Of a DNA stretch of 44,714 nt, positions 26,545-34,718 are shown piece after piece (the first letter of the stretch is position 1; each line of letters begins with the position of its first letter). The DNA is taken from positions 1-44,714 of the IMG/VR virus record IMGVR_UViG_3300043395_002030. One strand, 5' to 3'. The notes under the pieces are model-generated. The model had not been told where the DNA came from, ran no database searches, and saw only the letters and a program-made list of their open reading frames with translations. The translations under genes and the position numbers were made by a program. Source of the DNA: a virus.

Positions 26545-27975
26545 ATGGCTCAGTGGAATATACAAATTCAAGATTATTTAAATCAGGAAAGATCCTTATT
26601 TGAAGTTGTTGGTGTTGCCTCTAGTGATGGTCAAGTAATAAGTCTTCAAAATCCATTTCCAGTGACTGGAACTATTGGAATACAAACTGGAACTGGAATA
26701 GTTATTAATTCGGATACTACTGCATATGATGCTTTTGGTAGACAAAGAGTTTCTGAACCATTTACCCTTGGTGACTATAAGCATCTCTATGCTATTGATA
26801 CTAATTTTATAGAAAGTTATTCTGGAGCAGGATCTACCGTAACTTTCGCATCAAACCAAGCAGCAGCAAGATTGCAAACAGGTATTGGAAGTACAGCATT
26901 TTGTATCCATCAAACAAAGTTCTACCATCATTATCAACCAGGAAAATCGCAATTAATTTTTAGTTCTTTTAATTTCTATGCACCTCAGCAGAATGTAACC
27001 AAAAGAACTGGATATTTTGATGATAGAGACGGAATTTTCTTAGAACAAGTAGGTCTTAGTACATCTGATGGTATTAATGCTGGTATAGGAACTTATAATT
27101 GGGTCATCAGAACTTTTACAAGTGGTATTGCAACTGAAACAAGAATTCCACAATCAGAATGGAATAAGGATAAGTGTGATGGAACTGGTGATTCTGGTTT
27201 TAATGCAGATTTCACAAAAACTCAACTTGCATTTATTGACTTCCAGTGGTTAGGTGTGGGTAGAGTTCGTTGTGGTTTTGCTCATGATGGTAAACTAATT
27301 ACAGCACACGAATTTTATCACTCAAATAATAATCCTAAAGTTTATATTTCAAACCCAAATCTGCCAGTTCGTTGCGAAATAAGAAATACTGCTGTTGGTG
27401 TTGGAGCATCATTTGACCAGATTTGTTCAACTGTTGCGAGTGAAGGTGGTTATGTTGAAAGTGGTATCGACTTTGCATATACAATGACTACAACAAGAAC
27501 TACACCAACTCCAGCAGGAACAGAATTTCCATTAGTTGCAATTCGTCTTAAAAATACTTTCCAAGGATATCCAAATAGAATATCTGTAAGATTAAATAAT
27601 ATTTCTATTCACTGTGAAACTAATAGTATCATTTATAAAATTATAAAACTTCCAAGTTCTGCGTATATTGGTAATGCAGGAACCCTTACTTGGACTTCTG
27701 CTTCTAATAATAGTGGAGTTGAAGTTTGTGTAGATGCAACAACTTATAGTGACGGAGACGTATTTGCATCTGGTTATGTTCCTTCTGGTGCATCACAAAA
27801 CTCATTATCTCCAGTTGCATCTGGAGAACTTACATCAGCAAAGAAAAATATCATAGTCCAAAATATTGATTCAACAAATTCAGAAATTTATGCAGTTATT
27901 GCAAGAACAATTACTGAAACTGGTAATGCAACTGCTCAAGTAGCAGCAGCTATTCAGTGGAGAGAAATTTATTAA
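26545..27975 (+). CDS. Predicted virion accessory protein with 'AFGRxRVSEP' motif
   Basis: This 476-residue protein is inserted between the prohead core genes and protease gene 21, where T4 has none. It carries 'YDAFGRQRVSEPFTLGD' (residues 61-77), a motif I associate with large phage virion proteins of several groups, followed by an 'FASNQAAARLQTG' segment. The remainder is beta-rich with 'QLAFIDFQWLGVGRVRCGF', resembling lectin- or decoration-like folds. The N-terminus (about 1-55) has the Gly/Thr-rich turns of the tail proteins. Genome position suggests a head-associated decoration or fibre protein. There is no catalytic motif that I recognise. Confidence 0.78.
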   Translation: MAQWNIQIQDYLNQERSLFEVVGVASSDGQVISLQNPFPVTGTIGIQTGTGIVINSDTTAYDAFGRQRVSEPFTLGDYKHLYAIDTNFIESYSGAGSTVTFASNQAAARLQTGIGSTAFCIHQTKFYHHYQPGKSQLIFSSFNFYAPQQNVTKRTGYFDDRDGIFLEQVGLSTSDGINAGIGTYNWVIRTFTSGIATETRIPQSEWNKDKCDGTGDSGFNADFTKTQLAFIDFQWLGVGRVRCGFAHDGKLITAHEFYHSNNNPKVYISNPNLPVRCEIRNTAVGVGASFDQICSTVASEGGYVESGIDFAYTMTTTRTTPTPAGTEFPLVAIRLKNTFQGYPNRISVRLNNISIHCETNSIIYKIIKLPSSAYIGNAGTLTWTSASNNSGVEVCVDATTYSDGDVFASGYVPSGASQNSLSPVASGELTSAKKNIIVQNIDSTNSEIYAVIARTITETGNATAQVAAAIQWREIY

Positions 27976-27982
27976 TAAATAA
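27974..27982 (+). promoter_or_regulatory. Candidate late promoter before the 88-aa virion gene
   Basis: AATAAATAA begins within the stop (27973-27975) of the upstream gene and lies 23 bases before the next ATG, leaving a short leader. Confidence 0.45.
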
Positions 27983-28005
27983 CTTATAAGGTCTTTATTA
28001 TACCA

Positions 28006-28272
28006 ATGCAAAGAACAAAAATAATTGATACCGAAGTTGCTACAAGCACAACAGCGGGAACCGCAACTAGTATTAGTAGTGCTAGTTGTGTGAGACTTCA
28101 TAATAATACTGCAGGTATAGTTACTGTTGGTGTTTCAACTGTAGTTGGAGCAGCATCTACTAATTATTTTTCTATGCCTTCATACTCAGTTGAATTTTTA
28201 GAAAAACTTCCATCTGATGTTATTTGGACATCTTCAGCAATTAAAGCAGCAAAAGTAGGACTTACCAACTAA
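28006..28272 (+). CDS. Small beta-rich protein, putative head accessory
   Basis: This 88-residue protein is Thr/Ser/Val-rich and shows alternating beta-strand patterns ('CVRLHNNTAGIVTVGVST', then 'FSMPSYSVEFLEKLPSD'). Similar short proteins in other cyanophages are, from memory, annotated only as hypothetical. It follows the 476-residue accessory gene by 30 bases and precedes the protease gene by 4. It probably forms a pair with that accessory protein, and a single beta-sandwich capsid- or fibre-binding domain is a reasonable inference. No enzyme motif is visible. Confidence 0.75.
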   Translation: MQRTKIIDTEVATSTTAGTATSISSASCVRLHNNTAGIVTVGVSTVVGAASTNYFSMPSYSVEFLEKLPSDVIWTSSAIKAAKVGLTN

Positions 28273-28276
28273 AACA

Positions 28277-28927
28277 ATGAAACTAATCAGAGAAGAAATC
28301 GAAAAAGTAGAGGTTCTTACTGAGGAATCTGATGGTAAAAAATCTCTTTTTATCAAAGGAATTTTTCTTCAGGCAGAGCAGGTAAACAGAAACGGTAGAG
28401 TATACCGTATGCCTGTAATGGAAAGAGAAGTTAACCGATACAATGAGCAGTATGTTCAAAAAGGTCGTGCTCTAGGAGAACTTGGTCACCCAGATGGCCC
28501 AACAGTTAACTTGGATAGAGTTTCTCACAAGATTGTAGAACTTCAACGTGAAGGTAATAACTTTATTGGTAAGGCTCAAATCCTATCAACTCCAATGGGA
28601 AAGATTGCAGAATCTCTTTTAAGTGATGGAGTAACTCTTGGTGTTTCTTCTCGTGGCATTGGTTCATTGAAAGAAACTAGAGAAGGTTATAAAGAAGTTG
28701 GTGAAGATTTTATGCTAGCAACCGCTGCTGATATTGTCGCTGATCCTTCTGCTCCTGATGCTTTTGTTCAAGGAATTATGGAAGGAAAGGAATGGATTTG
28801 GGATGGTGGTGTTCTACGTGAAAAACTTGCTGAGAGCACTAGAAGAAGAATTAACACTTTAGTAGATCAAAGAAAACTTGAAGAGCATAAAATTAAACTC
28901 TTCAACGATTTCTTAAATTCACTATAA
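28277..28927 (+). CDS. gp21: Prohead core protease gp21
   Basis: gp21 is the serine protease that degrades the scaffold and trims capsid proteins during head maturation. The chain (216 residues; T4: 212) shows 'QAEQVNRNGRVYRMPVMERE', then 'GELGHPDGPTVNLDRVSH' with the probable catalytic His (H71), then 'GVTLGVSSRGIGSL' with the probable nucleophile Ser (S124 or S125), the herpesvirus-assemblin-like signature of this family. The order portal - core - protease - scaffold - capsid is as in T4. Confidence 0.95.
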   Translation: MKLIREEIEKVEVLTEESDGKKSLFIKGIFLQAEQVNRNGRVYRMPVMEREVNRYNEQYVQKGRALGELGHPDGPTVNLDRVSHKIVELQREGNNFIGKAQILSTPMGKIAESLLSDGVTLGVSSRGIGSLKETREGYKEVGEDFMLATAADIVADPSAPDAFVQGIMEGKEWIWDGGVLREKLAESTRRRINTLVDQRKLEEHKIKLFNDFLNSL

Positions 28928-28946
28928 TTAGTGTAATTTATCATAT

Positions 28947-28959
28947 TATAAATAAATAT
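28947..28959 (+). promoter_or_regulatory. Tandem late promoter boxes before gene 22
   Basis: Two overlapping boxes, TATAAATAA (28947-28955) and AATAAATAT (28951-28959), lie in the 63-base gap between genes 21 and 22, 31 bases before the ATG. This is the clearest intergenic late promoter of the head block and could also supply gene 23, which has no box of its own. Confidence 0.65.
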
Positions 28960-28990
28960 AGATTTAATAAAGGTAAATCGGAGAGTTCAA

Positions 28991-30199
28991 ATGTCTCGTG
29001 GTACACAATTACAAGAAATGGAAGTAGGCACAAAGCAATCCAAAACTGCCGTTAATGCTAATGCTAAGGCAGCAGATCCAATGCCTAAAGCAGGAAGCAA
29101 TGCTTCTAATGTAATGGTTGATGGTCAAACTGGCAGTTGGGAAGATCTTGGAGGTCCTACTCCAGACAACTACAGACCAGATGATGAGTCTGCTCACCTT
29201 AAGACACCTGGCGCATCTCTTAAGCAAGTTAAGAATGTTGTCAATAAGGGCGCTAAGGCAGCAGATGCGATGGGTCACTTAAAGCCTGGCGCTGTTAAGG
29301 AAGAAGAAGATTATGAGGATGAGGATCTTGTTGATGAAGAAGAACTCGAAGATGAAGAGGTAGTTTCCGAAGCCGAGGAAAAGGAAGAGGAAGAAAAGGG
29401 TAAGAAGAAAGGTAAGAAAGAAGAAGAGGACGAAGAAGAGGACGAGGATGAAGATGAAATGAAGGAAGAGTTTGACATTAAAGAAGATGTCAATGCACTT
29501 CTTGCTGGTGAGGAACTTTCTGAAGAGTTCCAAGAAAAAGCAAAAATTATTTTCGAAGCTGCTCTCAGAAGCAAGGTTTCGGATATTAAAGAGTCACTAG
29601 AGGCTCAATATGAAGAGCGCCTTGTTGAAGAGGTTGCTGAAATTAAGACCGTTCTTGAAGAGCGTGTCGATGCATACCTAGAGTATGTTGCTGATGAATG
29701 GATGGCCGAGAATCAACTAGCAGTTGAGCAAGGTCTGAAGGAAGAACTCTCTGAGTCATTCCTTTCAGGTCTGAAAGGTCTTTTTGAAGAACATTATGTA
29801 ACAATCCCTGAAGAGAAATATGATGTACTCCATAGCATGGTAGAAAAACTTGATGAAATGGAAGAAAAACTCAACGAGCAAATTGAGAAAAATATCCATC
29901 TGAACAAGCGTCTCGCAGAGTCGGTTGCAGAAGGAATCTTTGATGAGATTTCTGAGGGTCTAGCACTTTCTCAGAAAGATAAGCTCGCTTCACTTGCCGA
30001 AAGTGTTGAGTTTGAAAGTGAGGCACAATATCGTGAAAAACTGGAAACTCTGAAGGAATCATATTTTCCTTCAAAGGCAGTTTCTCCAAAGGCAAAAACT
30101 GAAACTCTTTCTGAAGGAGTAGACGTTGCTCCTGAGTATTACTCAGATTCAATGAATGCTTATCTAAAAGCTCTTTCAGTTACATCGCCCAAAAACTGA
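28991..30199 (+). CDS. gp22: Prohead scaffold core protein gp22
   Basis: The 402-residue protein lies between the protease and capsid genes, as T4 gene 22 does. It has a flexible Ala/Gly/Pro-rich N-terminus, a highly acidic Glu/Asp/Lys tract (about residues 103-158) and a long helical, coiled-coil-rich C-terminal part ('VEKLDEMEEKLNEQIEK'). Several 'LSE/LAE' sites suit cleavage by gp21. gp22 forms the internal scaffold that determines capsid shape and is digested on maturation. T4 gp22 is 269 residues; the extra length is mainly the N-terminal part and acidic tract. Confidence 0.92.
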   Translation: MSRGTQLQEMEVGTKQSKTAVNANAKAADPMPKAGSNASNVMVDGQTGSWEDLGGPTPDNYRPDDESAHLKTPGASLKQVKNVVNKGAKAADAMGHLKPGAVKEEEDYEDEDLVDEEELEDEEVVSEAEEKEEEEKGKKKGKKEEEDEEEDEDEDEMKEEFDIKEDVNALLAGEELSEEFQEKAKIIFEAALRSKVSDIKESLEAQYEERLVEEVAEIKTVLEERVDAYLEYVADEWMAENQLAVEQGLKEELSESFLSGLKGLFEEHYVTIPEEKYDVLHSMVEKLDEMEEKLNEQIEKNIHLNKRLAESVAEGIFDEISEGLALSQKDKLASLAESVEFESEAQYREKLETLKESYFPSKAVSPKAKTETLSEGVDVAPEYYSDSMNAYLKALSVTSPKN

Positions 30200-30242
30200 A
30201 ATTAACATTAAACAAACACACTTTTTAAAGAGGTAAACGCAA

Positions 30243-31658
30243 ATGTTCAATAACGAGCATCTGCAGGAAAAGTGGGCTCCCCTTCTGAACTATGAGGGTC
30301 TTGATCCTATCAAAGATTCACACAGAAGAGCTGTAACCGCTGTCCTGCTCGAAAACCAAGAGAAATTCCTTAGAGAGGAGCAATCCTTTGCACAGTCAGG
30401 TTCATTCCTGACCGAAGCTCCAACCAACTCTGCTAACGGCACTGGTGCTGGTGGTGGTTTTGGTGGTGGTGCAACCCCTGGCGGTCCTGTAGCAGGTTTC
30501 GACCCTGTTCTGATCTCTCTGATCCGCCGTGCAATGCCTAACCTGGTCGCATATGACCTGGCTGGCGTTCAACCAATGAACGGTCCTACTGGACTGATCT
30601 TCGCAATGCGTTCACGCTACACCAACCAGTCTGGCGCTGAAGCACTGTTCAACGAAGCAGATACTCGCTTCTCTGCACAGAACGCAACTAACACCCTGAC
30701 TCAGGGTAGCGACTACGCTGGTGGTGCTGGTATCGGTACTACCGCTGCTCAGAGCGGAACCAACCCTGGTCTGCTGAATGCTTCACCTGCAACTCCATAC
30801 ACCCTGAGTGGTGGTATGTACACCGGTGACGCTGAGAACCTCGGTTCCAGTGTTGCATTCAACGAGATGGCATTCTCAATCGAGAAAGTCACCGTTACTG
30901 CAAAGTCACGCGCTCTGAAGGCTGAGTACTCACTTGAGCTCGCTCAAGACCTCAAGGCGATCCACGGTCTGAATGCTGAGGCAGAACTTGCCAACATTCT
31001 TTCAACCGAGATCCTCGCTGAAATCAACCGCGAAGTTATCCGTACCATCTATAACGTTGCTGAAGCTGGTGCTCAGGCAAACGTTGCTACTGCTGGTACT
31101 TTTGACCTCGACGTTGATTCAAACGGTCGTTGGTCTGTTGAGAAGTTCAAGGGTCTTCTGTTCCAAATCGAGCGTGATGCTAACGCAATCGCACAAAGAA
31201 CTCGTAGAGGAAAGGGTAACATCATCCTGTGCTCCGCTGACGTTGCTTCAGCACTGAGCATGGCTGGTGTTCTTGATTACACCCCCGCACTCAACGCTAA
31301 CCTGAACGTTGATGACACTGGTAACACCTTCGCAGGTACTCTGCTTGGTAAGTTCCGCGTCTACATCGACCCATATGCTGCAAACGTAGATTCTAACCAG
31401 TACTACGTTGTTGGTTATAAGGGTTCTTCACCTTATGACGCAGGTCTGTTCTATTGCCCATACGTTCCTCTCCAAATGGTTCGTGCCGTTGGCGAGAACA
31501 CCTTCCAGCCAAAAATCGGCTTTAAGACTCGTTATGGCATTGTTGCTAACCCATTCGCTGAAGGCGGTCTCTCCTCTGGAGCAGCTACCTCACTGGGTAA
31601 ACTCAATGCAAGTGCAAACCGTTACTACAGAAGAGTTCTCGTTAAGAACCTTATGTGA
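30243..31658 (+). CDS. gp23: Major capsid protein gp23
   Basis: The capsid shell protein (471 residues; T4: 521) has the HK97-like gp23 hallmarks 'RRAMPNLVAYDLAGVQPMNGPTG' split across residues ~98-120, 'GLIFAMRSRY', 'ALKAEYSLELAQDLKAIHGL' and the C-terminal 'YYRRVLVKNLM'. The N-terminal 'SFLTE/AP' (after E58) is the expected gp21 cleavage site, leaving about 413 residues in the mature shell. Base composition is strikingly richer in G and C than its neighbours (32 of 60 bases in 30541-30600, against 22 of 60 in 4681-4740), with heavy use of CTG, GGT, GCT, ACC and AAC, as expected for the most strongly expressed gene. Ribosome site AGAGG precedes the ATG. Confidence 0.97.
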   Translation: MFNNEHLQEKWAPLLNYEGLDPIKDSHRRAVTAVLLENQEKFLREEQSFAQSGSFLTEAPTNSANGTGAGGGFGGGATPGGPVAGFDPVLISLIRRAMPNLVAYDLAGVQPMNGPTGLIFAMRSRYTNQSGAEALFNEADTRFSAQNATNTLTQGSDYAGGAGIGTTAAQSGTNPGLLNASPATPYTLSGGMYTGDAENLGSSVAFNEMAFSIEKVTVTAKSRALKAEYSLELAQDLKAIHGLNAEAELANILSTEILAEINREVIRTIYNVAEAGAQANVATAGTFDLDVDSNGRWSVEKFKGLLFQIERDANAIAQRTRRGKGNIILCSADVASALSMAGVLDYTPALNANLNVDDTGNTFAGTLLGKFRVYIDPYAANVDSNQYYVVGYKGSSPYDAGLFYCPYVPLQMVRAVGENTFQPKIGFKTRYGIVANPFAEGGLSSGAATSLGKLNASANRYYRRVLVKNLM

Positions 31659-31678
31659 TCACGGTTCACATTTTTCTG

Positions 31679-31702
31679 GGGGTCCGAAAGGACCCCTTTT
31701 TT
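31679..31702 (+). terminator. Strong intrinsic terminator after gene 23
   Basis: A 7-base-pair stem GGGGTCC / GGACCCC with a GAAA tetraloop is followed by six T. It closes the late head operon 20 bases after the capsid stop. Confidence 0.92.
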
Positions 31703-31721
31703 ATTCTAAATAGTTAAAAAA

Positions 31722-32282
31722 ATGTCTGGTACTTACGGCGGCAACCAAATAGGTAATAGAAACTTTTTATCCACAGTTGGATTTAAGTTTACTTTAAACA
31801 GAGCACCAAAAGTTGCTTTTTTAACTAATACTGCAAATATTCCAGGTTTGACTTTGGGAGTTGCAACACAACCAAACTATTTGAATGACATTCCCGTTCC
31901 TGGTGATAAAATTCAATTTGATGATTTTTCATTAAGATTTTTGGTTGATGAGAATCTTGAAAATTATATGGAAATTCAAAATTGGATCAGAGGTCTTGGA
32001 TTCCCAGAGAGCCTCCAACAGATTTATGATTGGCAAAATACTAATGATAAATTTGAGCAACCATATAAGTCCGATATGAACTTATATTCTGATGGAACCT
32101 TGATCGCTTTAAATAGCACACAAAACTTCAACTTTAAGGTTGTGTTTAAATCAATGTTTCCATACATGTTGTCTCCACTGGAGTTTGATGCTACCAATAC
32201 TGATAACCAGTATTTTACGGCAGATGTAACATTCAAGTATATGGTGTATAATATAGTAGATGCAAACGGAAATAATTTATGA
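31722..32282 (+). CDS. Tail-tube-fold protein at the gene 3 position (tail completion)
   Basis: This 186-residue protein follows the capsid terminator and precedes uvsY, where cyanophage maps place gene 3 (tail completion and sheath stabilising). The sequence 'ANIPGLTLG...PNYLNDIPVPGDKIQFDDFSLRFLVDENLENYMEIQNWI' is typical of the tail-tube fold shared by gp19, gp48 and gp54: a conserved loop, then paired strands, then the 'F-x-V-D-E-x-x-x-N-Y-x-E' helix. It therefore could be a tube terminator (gp3) or a tube initiator (gp54-like). Fold resemblance is visible; the precise gene number is inferred from synteny. Its stop overlaps the uvsY start (ATGA). Confidence 0.75.
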   Translation: MSGTYGGNQIGNRNFLSTVGFKFTLNRAPKVAFLTNTANIPGLTLGVATQPNYLNDIPVPGDKIQFDDFSLRFLVDENLENYMEIQNWIRGLGFPESLQQIYDWQNTNDKFEQPYKSDMNLYSDGTLIALNSTQNFNFKVVFKSMFPYMLSPLEFDATNTDNQYFTADVTFKYMVYNIVDANGNNL

Positions 32283-32716
32283 ATATTGATTTGGATGCTA
32301 TCCAAAAAATGTGGGAAAAAGATTCCAAAATGGATATAGATAATTTGCATACAGAATCTTTGAATATTCCAATCTTACACTCAAAATATTATGAGTTATA
32401 TAATAACATTCTTCTTTTGAGAAAAAGAGCCGAACAACAAAAAAGAAATGTACGGCACGAAAGATATGAATATTATTCGGGAAAGGCAGATCCAGAAGTA
32501 TATCAAGAAGATCCTTTTCCCAAAAAAATCAGAGACAAAGATACTCTTCAAAAATATCTAGATGCTGACAATAAACTTTCTCAGATATCTTTAAAGGTTG
32601 AATATTATGATGTAATGCTTTCGTATATTGAAAGTATTTTAAAGATGATTGCTAATAGAACTTATCAAGTTAAAAATGCAATTGAGTATATGAGATTTCA
32701 GTCTGGTCTAGGGTAA
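32279..32716 (+). CDS. uvsY: Recombination mediator UvsY
   Basis: UvsY loads the UvsX recombinase onto gp32-coated single-stranded DNA. The N-terminus 'LDAIQKMWEKDSKMDIDNLH' and 'IPILHSKYYELYNN' are the conserved UvsY signature, followed by a basic helix-rich region with 'RHERYEYYSGKADPEVY'. Its length (145 residues) fits T4 UvsY (137). It overlaps the upstream gene by 4 bases and lies before uvsW, an order also found in other cyanophages. No uvsX is in this window. Confidence 0.93.
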   Translation: MNIDLDAIQKMWEKDSKMDIDNLHTESLNIPILHSKYYELYNNILLLRKRAEQQKRNVRHERYEYYSGKADPEVYQEDPFPKKIRDKDTLQKYLDADNKLSQISLKVEYYDVMLSYIESILKMIANRTYQVKNAIEYMRFQSGLG

Positions 32717-32724
32717 ATAAATAC
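32716..32724 (+). promoter_or_regulatory. Candidate late promoter for uvsW
   Basis: AATAAATAC begins at the last base of the uvsY stop and lies 21 bases before the uvsW ATG. T4 uvsW is a late gene, so a late box here fits known biology. Confidence 0.6.
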
Positions 32725-32745
32725 TCATAGCAATTATTATTGTTT

Positions 32746-34209
32746 ATGAGTGACGTAACAATTCATAAGAAAAATGAGGTTTACATCAAGTTAGAATGTG
32801 AACCTCATATTTTATATGAACTTCAACAGTATTTTACATTTGAAGTTCCAGGTTCCAAGTTTATGTCCCAATATCGCAACAAACATTGGGATGGACAAAT
32901 AAGATTGCTATCGGTTCATACGGGAGAAATCTATGCTGGTCTCCTCGATAAAGTAGTTTCAAAGTTAAAAATACACGGATATACCTATCAGTTTAAAGAT
33001 AATAAGTATTACGGCCTTCCATTTGAAGTTAATGAAGAAATATCATTTGAAGGCGTAAAAGATTATATGTCTTCTATTTGTACTCATTCTCCTCGGCAGT
33101 ATCAAATAGAGGGAGTACACGATGCTCTAAAACATAATCGAAAACTATTGATAAGTCCCACTGCATCAGGCAAAAGTCTGATGATTTATTCGCTCGTAAG
33201 GTATTACGTTGATAAGCAGAAAAAAATACTTTTAGTTGTTCCAACGACATCTCTCGTAGAACAAATGTATAAGGACTTTTGTGATTACGGATGGGATGCT
33301 GACTCATATTGCTATAAAATATATGGGGGAAGAGAAAGAAACAACACCCACCCAGTAACTATTACTACTTGGCAATCTATCTATACTCAAGATAAGTCAT
33401 TTTTTGAAGACTATGAAGTAATTATTGGTGATGAAGCGCACCTTTTTAAAAGTAAGTCTTTGATATCAATTATGACTAAGCTTCATCACGCAAAATATCG
33501 TTTTGGATTTACAGGTACATTAGATGGAACTCAGACTCACAAATGGGTTCTAGAGGGAGTATTTGGACCATCATATAAAGTTACAAGAACTGCAGAATTG
33601 ATGGAACAAGGCCACGTATCTAAGTTGAACATACGTTGTTTAGTCTTAAAGCACAAACCTCAAAAGTTTGAAACGTTTGAAGATGAAGTTCAATTCATTA
33701 TAGGAAATGAAAAAAGGAACAAGTTTATAAAAAATCTTGTATTAGATCTAAAAGGAAATACTTTAGTTCTTTTTTCTAGGATCGAAGCTCACGGTCAACC
33801 TTTATATGAATTAATAAATAACAGTGTTGGTGAAAATAGAAAAGTATTTTTTGTTCACGGTGGTGTAGATACAGTTGAGAGAGAAGAGATTAGAGAAATT
33901 ACTGAACGTGAAACGGATGCAATTATCGTTGCTTCATACGGAGTATTTTCGACAGGAATCAACATTCGAAATTTACATAATGTCGTTTTTGCTTCTCCAA
34001 GCAAATCTAGAATACGTAATTTACAGTCAATTGGAAGAGTCCTAAGAAAAGGAAAAGATAAGAGTAAAGCAATGTTGTATGATATATCTGATGATTGTAC
34101 TTACAACTCAAGAAAAAATTATACACTTAATCACTTTATAGAAAGAATTAAAATTTATAATGAAGAGCAATTCAACTATGAAATAATTACTGTAAATTTA
34201 AAAGTATGA
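32746..34209 (+). CDS. uvsW: RNA-DNA and DNA helicase UvsW
   Basis: UvsW is a superfamily 2 helicase that unwinds R-loops and branched DNA, turning off origin-initiated replication and aiding fork rescue. The N-terminal DNA-binding domain ('MSQYRNKHWDGQIRLL') is followed by a Walker A (SPTASGKS), a DEAH-type box (GDEAH), 'FGFTGTLDG' (motif III), and 'QSIGRVLRKGK' (motif VI). The ATG at 32746 gives 487 residues (T4: 503); an in-frame TTG two codons earlier is less likely. The stop overlaps the next start (ATGA at 34206). Confidence 0.95.
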   Translation: MSDVTIHKKNEVYIKLECEPHILYELQQYFTFEVPGSKFMSQYRNKHWDGQIRLLSVHTGEIYAGLLDKVVSKLKIHGYTYQFKDNKYYGLPFEVNEEISFEGVKDYMSSICTHSPRQYQIEGVHDALKHNRKLLISPTASGKSLMIYSLVRYYVDKQKKILLVVPTTSLVEQMYKDFCDYGWDADSYCYKIYGGRERNNTHPVTITTWQSIYTQDKSFFEDYEVIIGDEAHLFKSKSLISIMTKLHHAKYRFGFTGTLDGTQTHKWVLEGVFGPSYKVTRTAELMEQGHVSKLNIRCLVLKHKPQKFETFEDEVQFIIGNEKRNKFIKNLVLDLKGNTLVLFSRIEAHGQPLYELINNSVGENRKVFFVHGGVDTVEREEIREITERETDAIIVASYGVFSTGINIRNLHNVVFASPSKSRIRNLQSIGRVLRKGKDKSKAMLYDISDDCTYNSRKNYTLNHFIERIKIYNEEQFNYEIITVNLKV

Positions 34210-34601
34210 TCGAAGAAGAATTTTATGCAACAATCAAATTAAAAACAGGTGAAGAAATCTTCTGCAAAGCAATGCCAACAGAAGAAGAAAATGAACTTTT
34301 ATTGCTTGTGGTGAATCCTGTTATTATTGGTGAAATTAAGAATCGTTCTGGAGATGTTATGGGCTATAAAATAGAACCTTGGTTAAAGACCACTACAGAG
34401 GATCTTTTTATAGTTAATATGAACGATGTTTTAACAATGGCAGAATCAAATGACGTTGAAATGATCTCAGTTTATCAGTCATTTGTTCGTAAGAACAGTA
34501 ACGTTAAACATAATAAACCAACTTTATCTCGTAAGATGGGATATCTTGCAAACGTTAATGATGCTAAAGAGCTCTTAGAAAAGATCTTTAAAAATAGCTA
34601 A
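34206..34601 (+). CDS. Conserved small protein with Sm-like start, between uvsW and gene 55
   Basis: The 131-residue protein overlaps the end of uvsW by 4 bases. Its first half, with strands 'FYATIKLKTGEEIFCKAM', 'LLLLVVNPVIIGEI' and a 'YKIEPWLK' segment, has the layout of an LSm-type small barrel (a bent beta-sheet with a Gly-Glu loop). The C-terminal part is helical. I cannot name a specific family with confidence; the fold suggestion is inference. If correct, an RNA-binding or ring-forming role near the transcription switch genes would be interesting. Confidence 0.75.
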   Translation: MIEEEFYATIKLKTGEEIFCKAMPTEEENELLLLVVNPVIIGEIKNRSGDVMGYKIEPWLKTTTEDLFIVNMNDVLTMAESNDVEMISVYQSFVRKNSNVKHNKPTLSRKMGYLANVNDAKELLEKIFKNS

Positions 34602-34663
34602 GGCCTATCCTTCAAACCTGACAAGGCAGATTATAACAATAATTACAGGGCTATGTCAAGTAC

Positions 34664-34692
34664 TTGTAGTTTGAAACCTAAAATGGTATAAT
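34664..34692 (+). promoter_or_regulatory. Sigma70-type promoter for gene 55
   Basis: TTGTAG (34664-34669), a 17-base spacer and a perfect TATAAT (34687-34692) lie in the only gap over 100 bases. The predicted start is near 34699, giving a leader of about 20 bases to the gene 55 ATG. This would let the host polymerase express the late sigma factor early. Confidence 0.72.
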
Positions 34693-34718
34693 CTATACAT
34701 AATAAATTAGGTATTCTT

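Noticed and set aside
29311-29574. Antisense frame rich in Ser opposite the acidic tract of gene 22
   Set aside because: It is the mirror of the Glu/Asp codon run on the plus strand and has no start signal; the same holds for the other minus-strand frames in the window.
30973-31257. Plus-strand frames within gene 23 (also 31408-31713)
   Set aside because: They are a by-product of the G/C-rich codon use of the capsid gene and have no ribosome site or recognisable product.
31705-31713. TCTAAATAG before the gene 3-position gene, as a late promoter
   Set aside because: It is only 8 bases from the ATG, leaving almost no leader, and departs from the box at the second position.
34611-34675. Inverted repeat TTCAAAC/GTTTGAA in the gap before gene 55
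   Set aside because: Only 7 bases with a loop over 50 and no T-run; likely chance, though an operator cannot be excluded.
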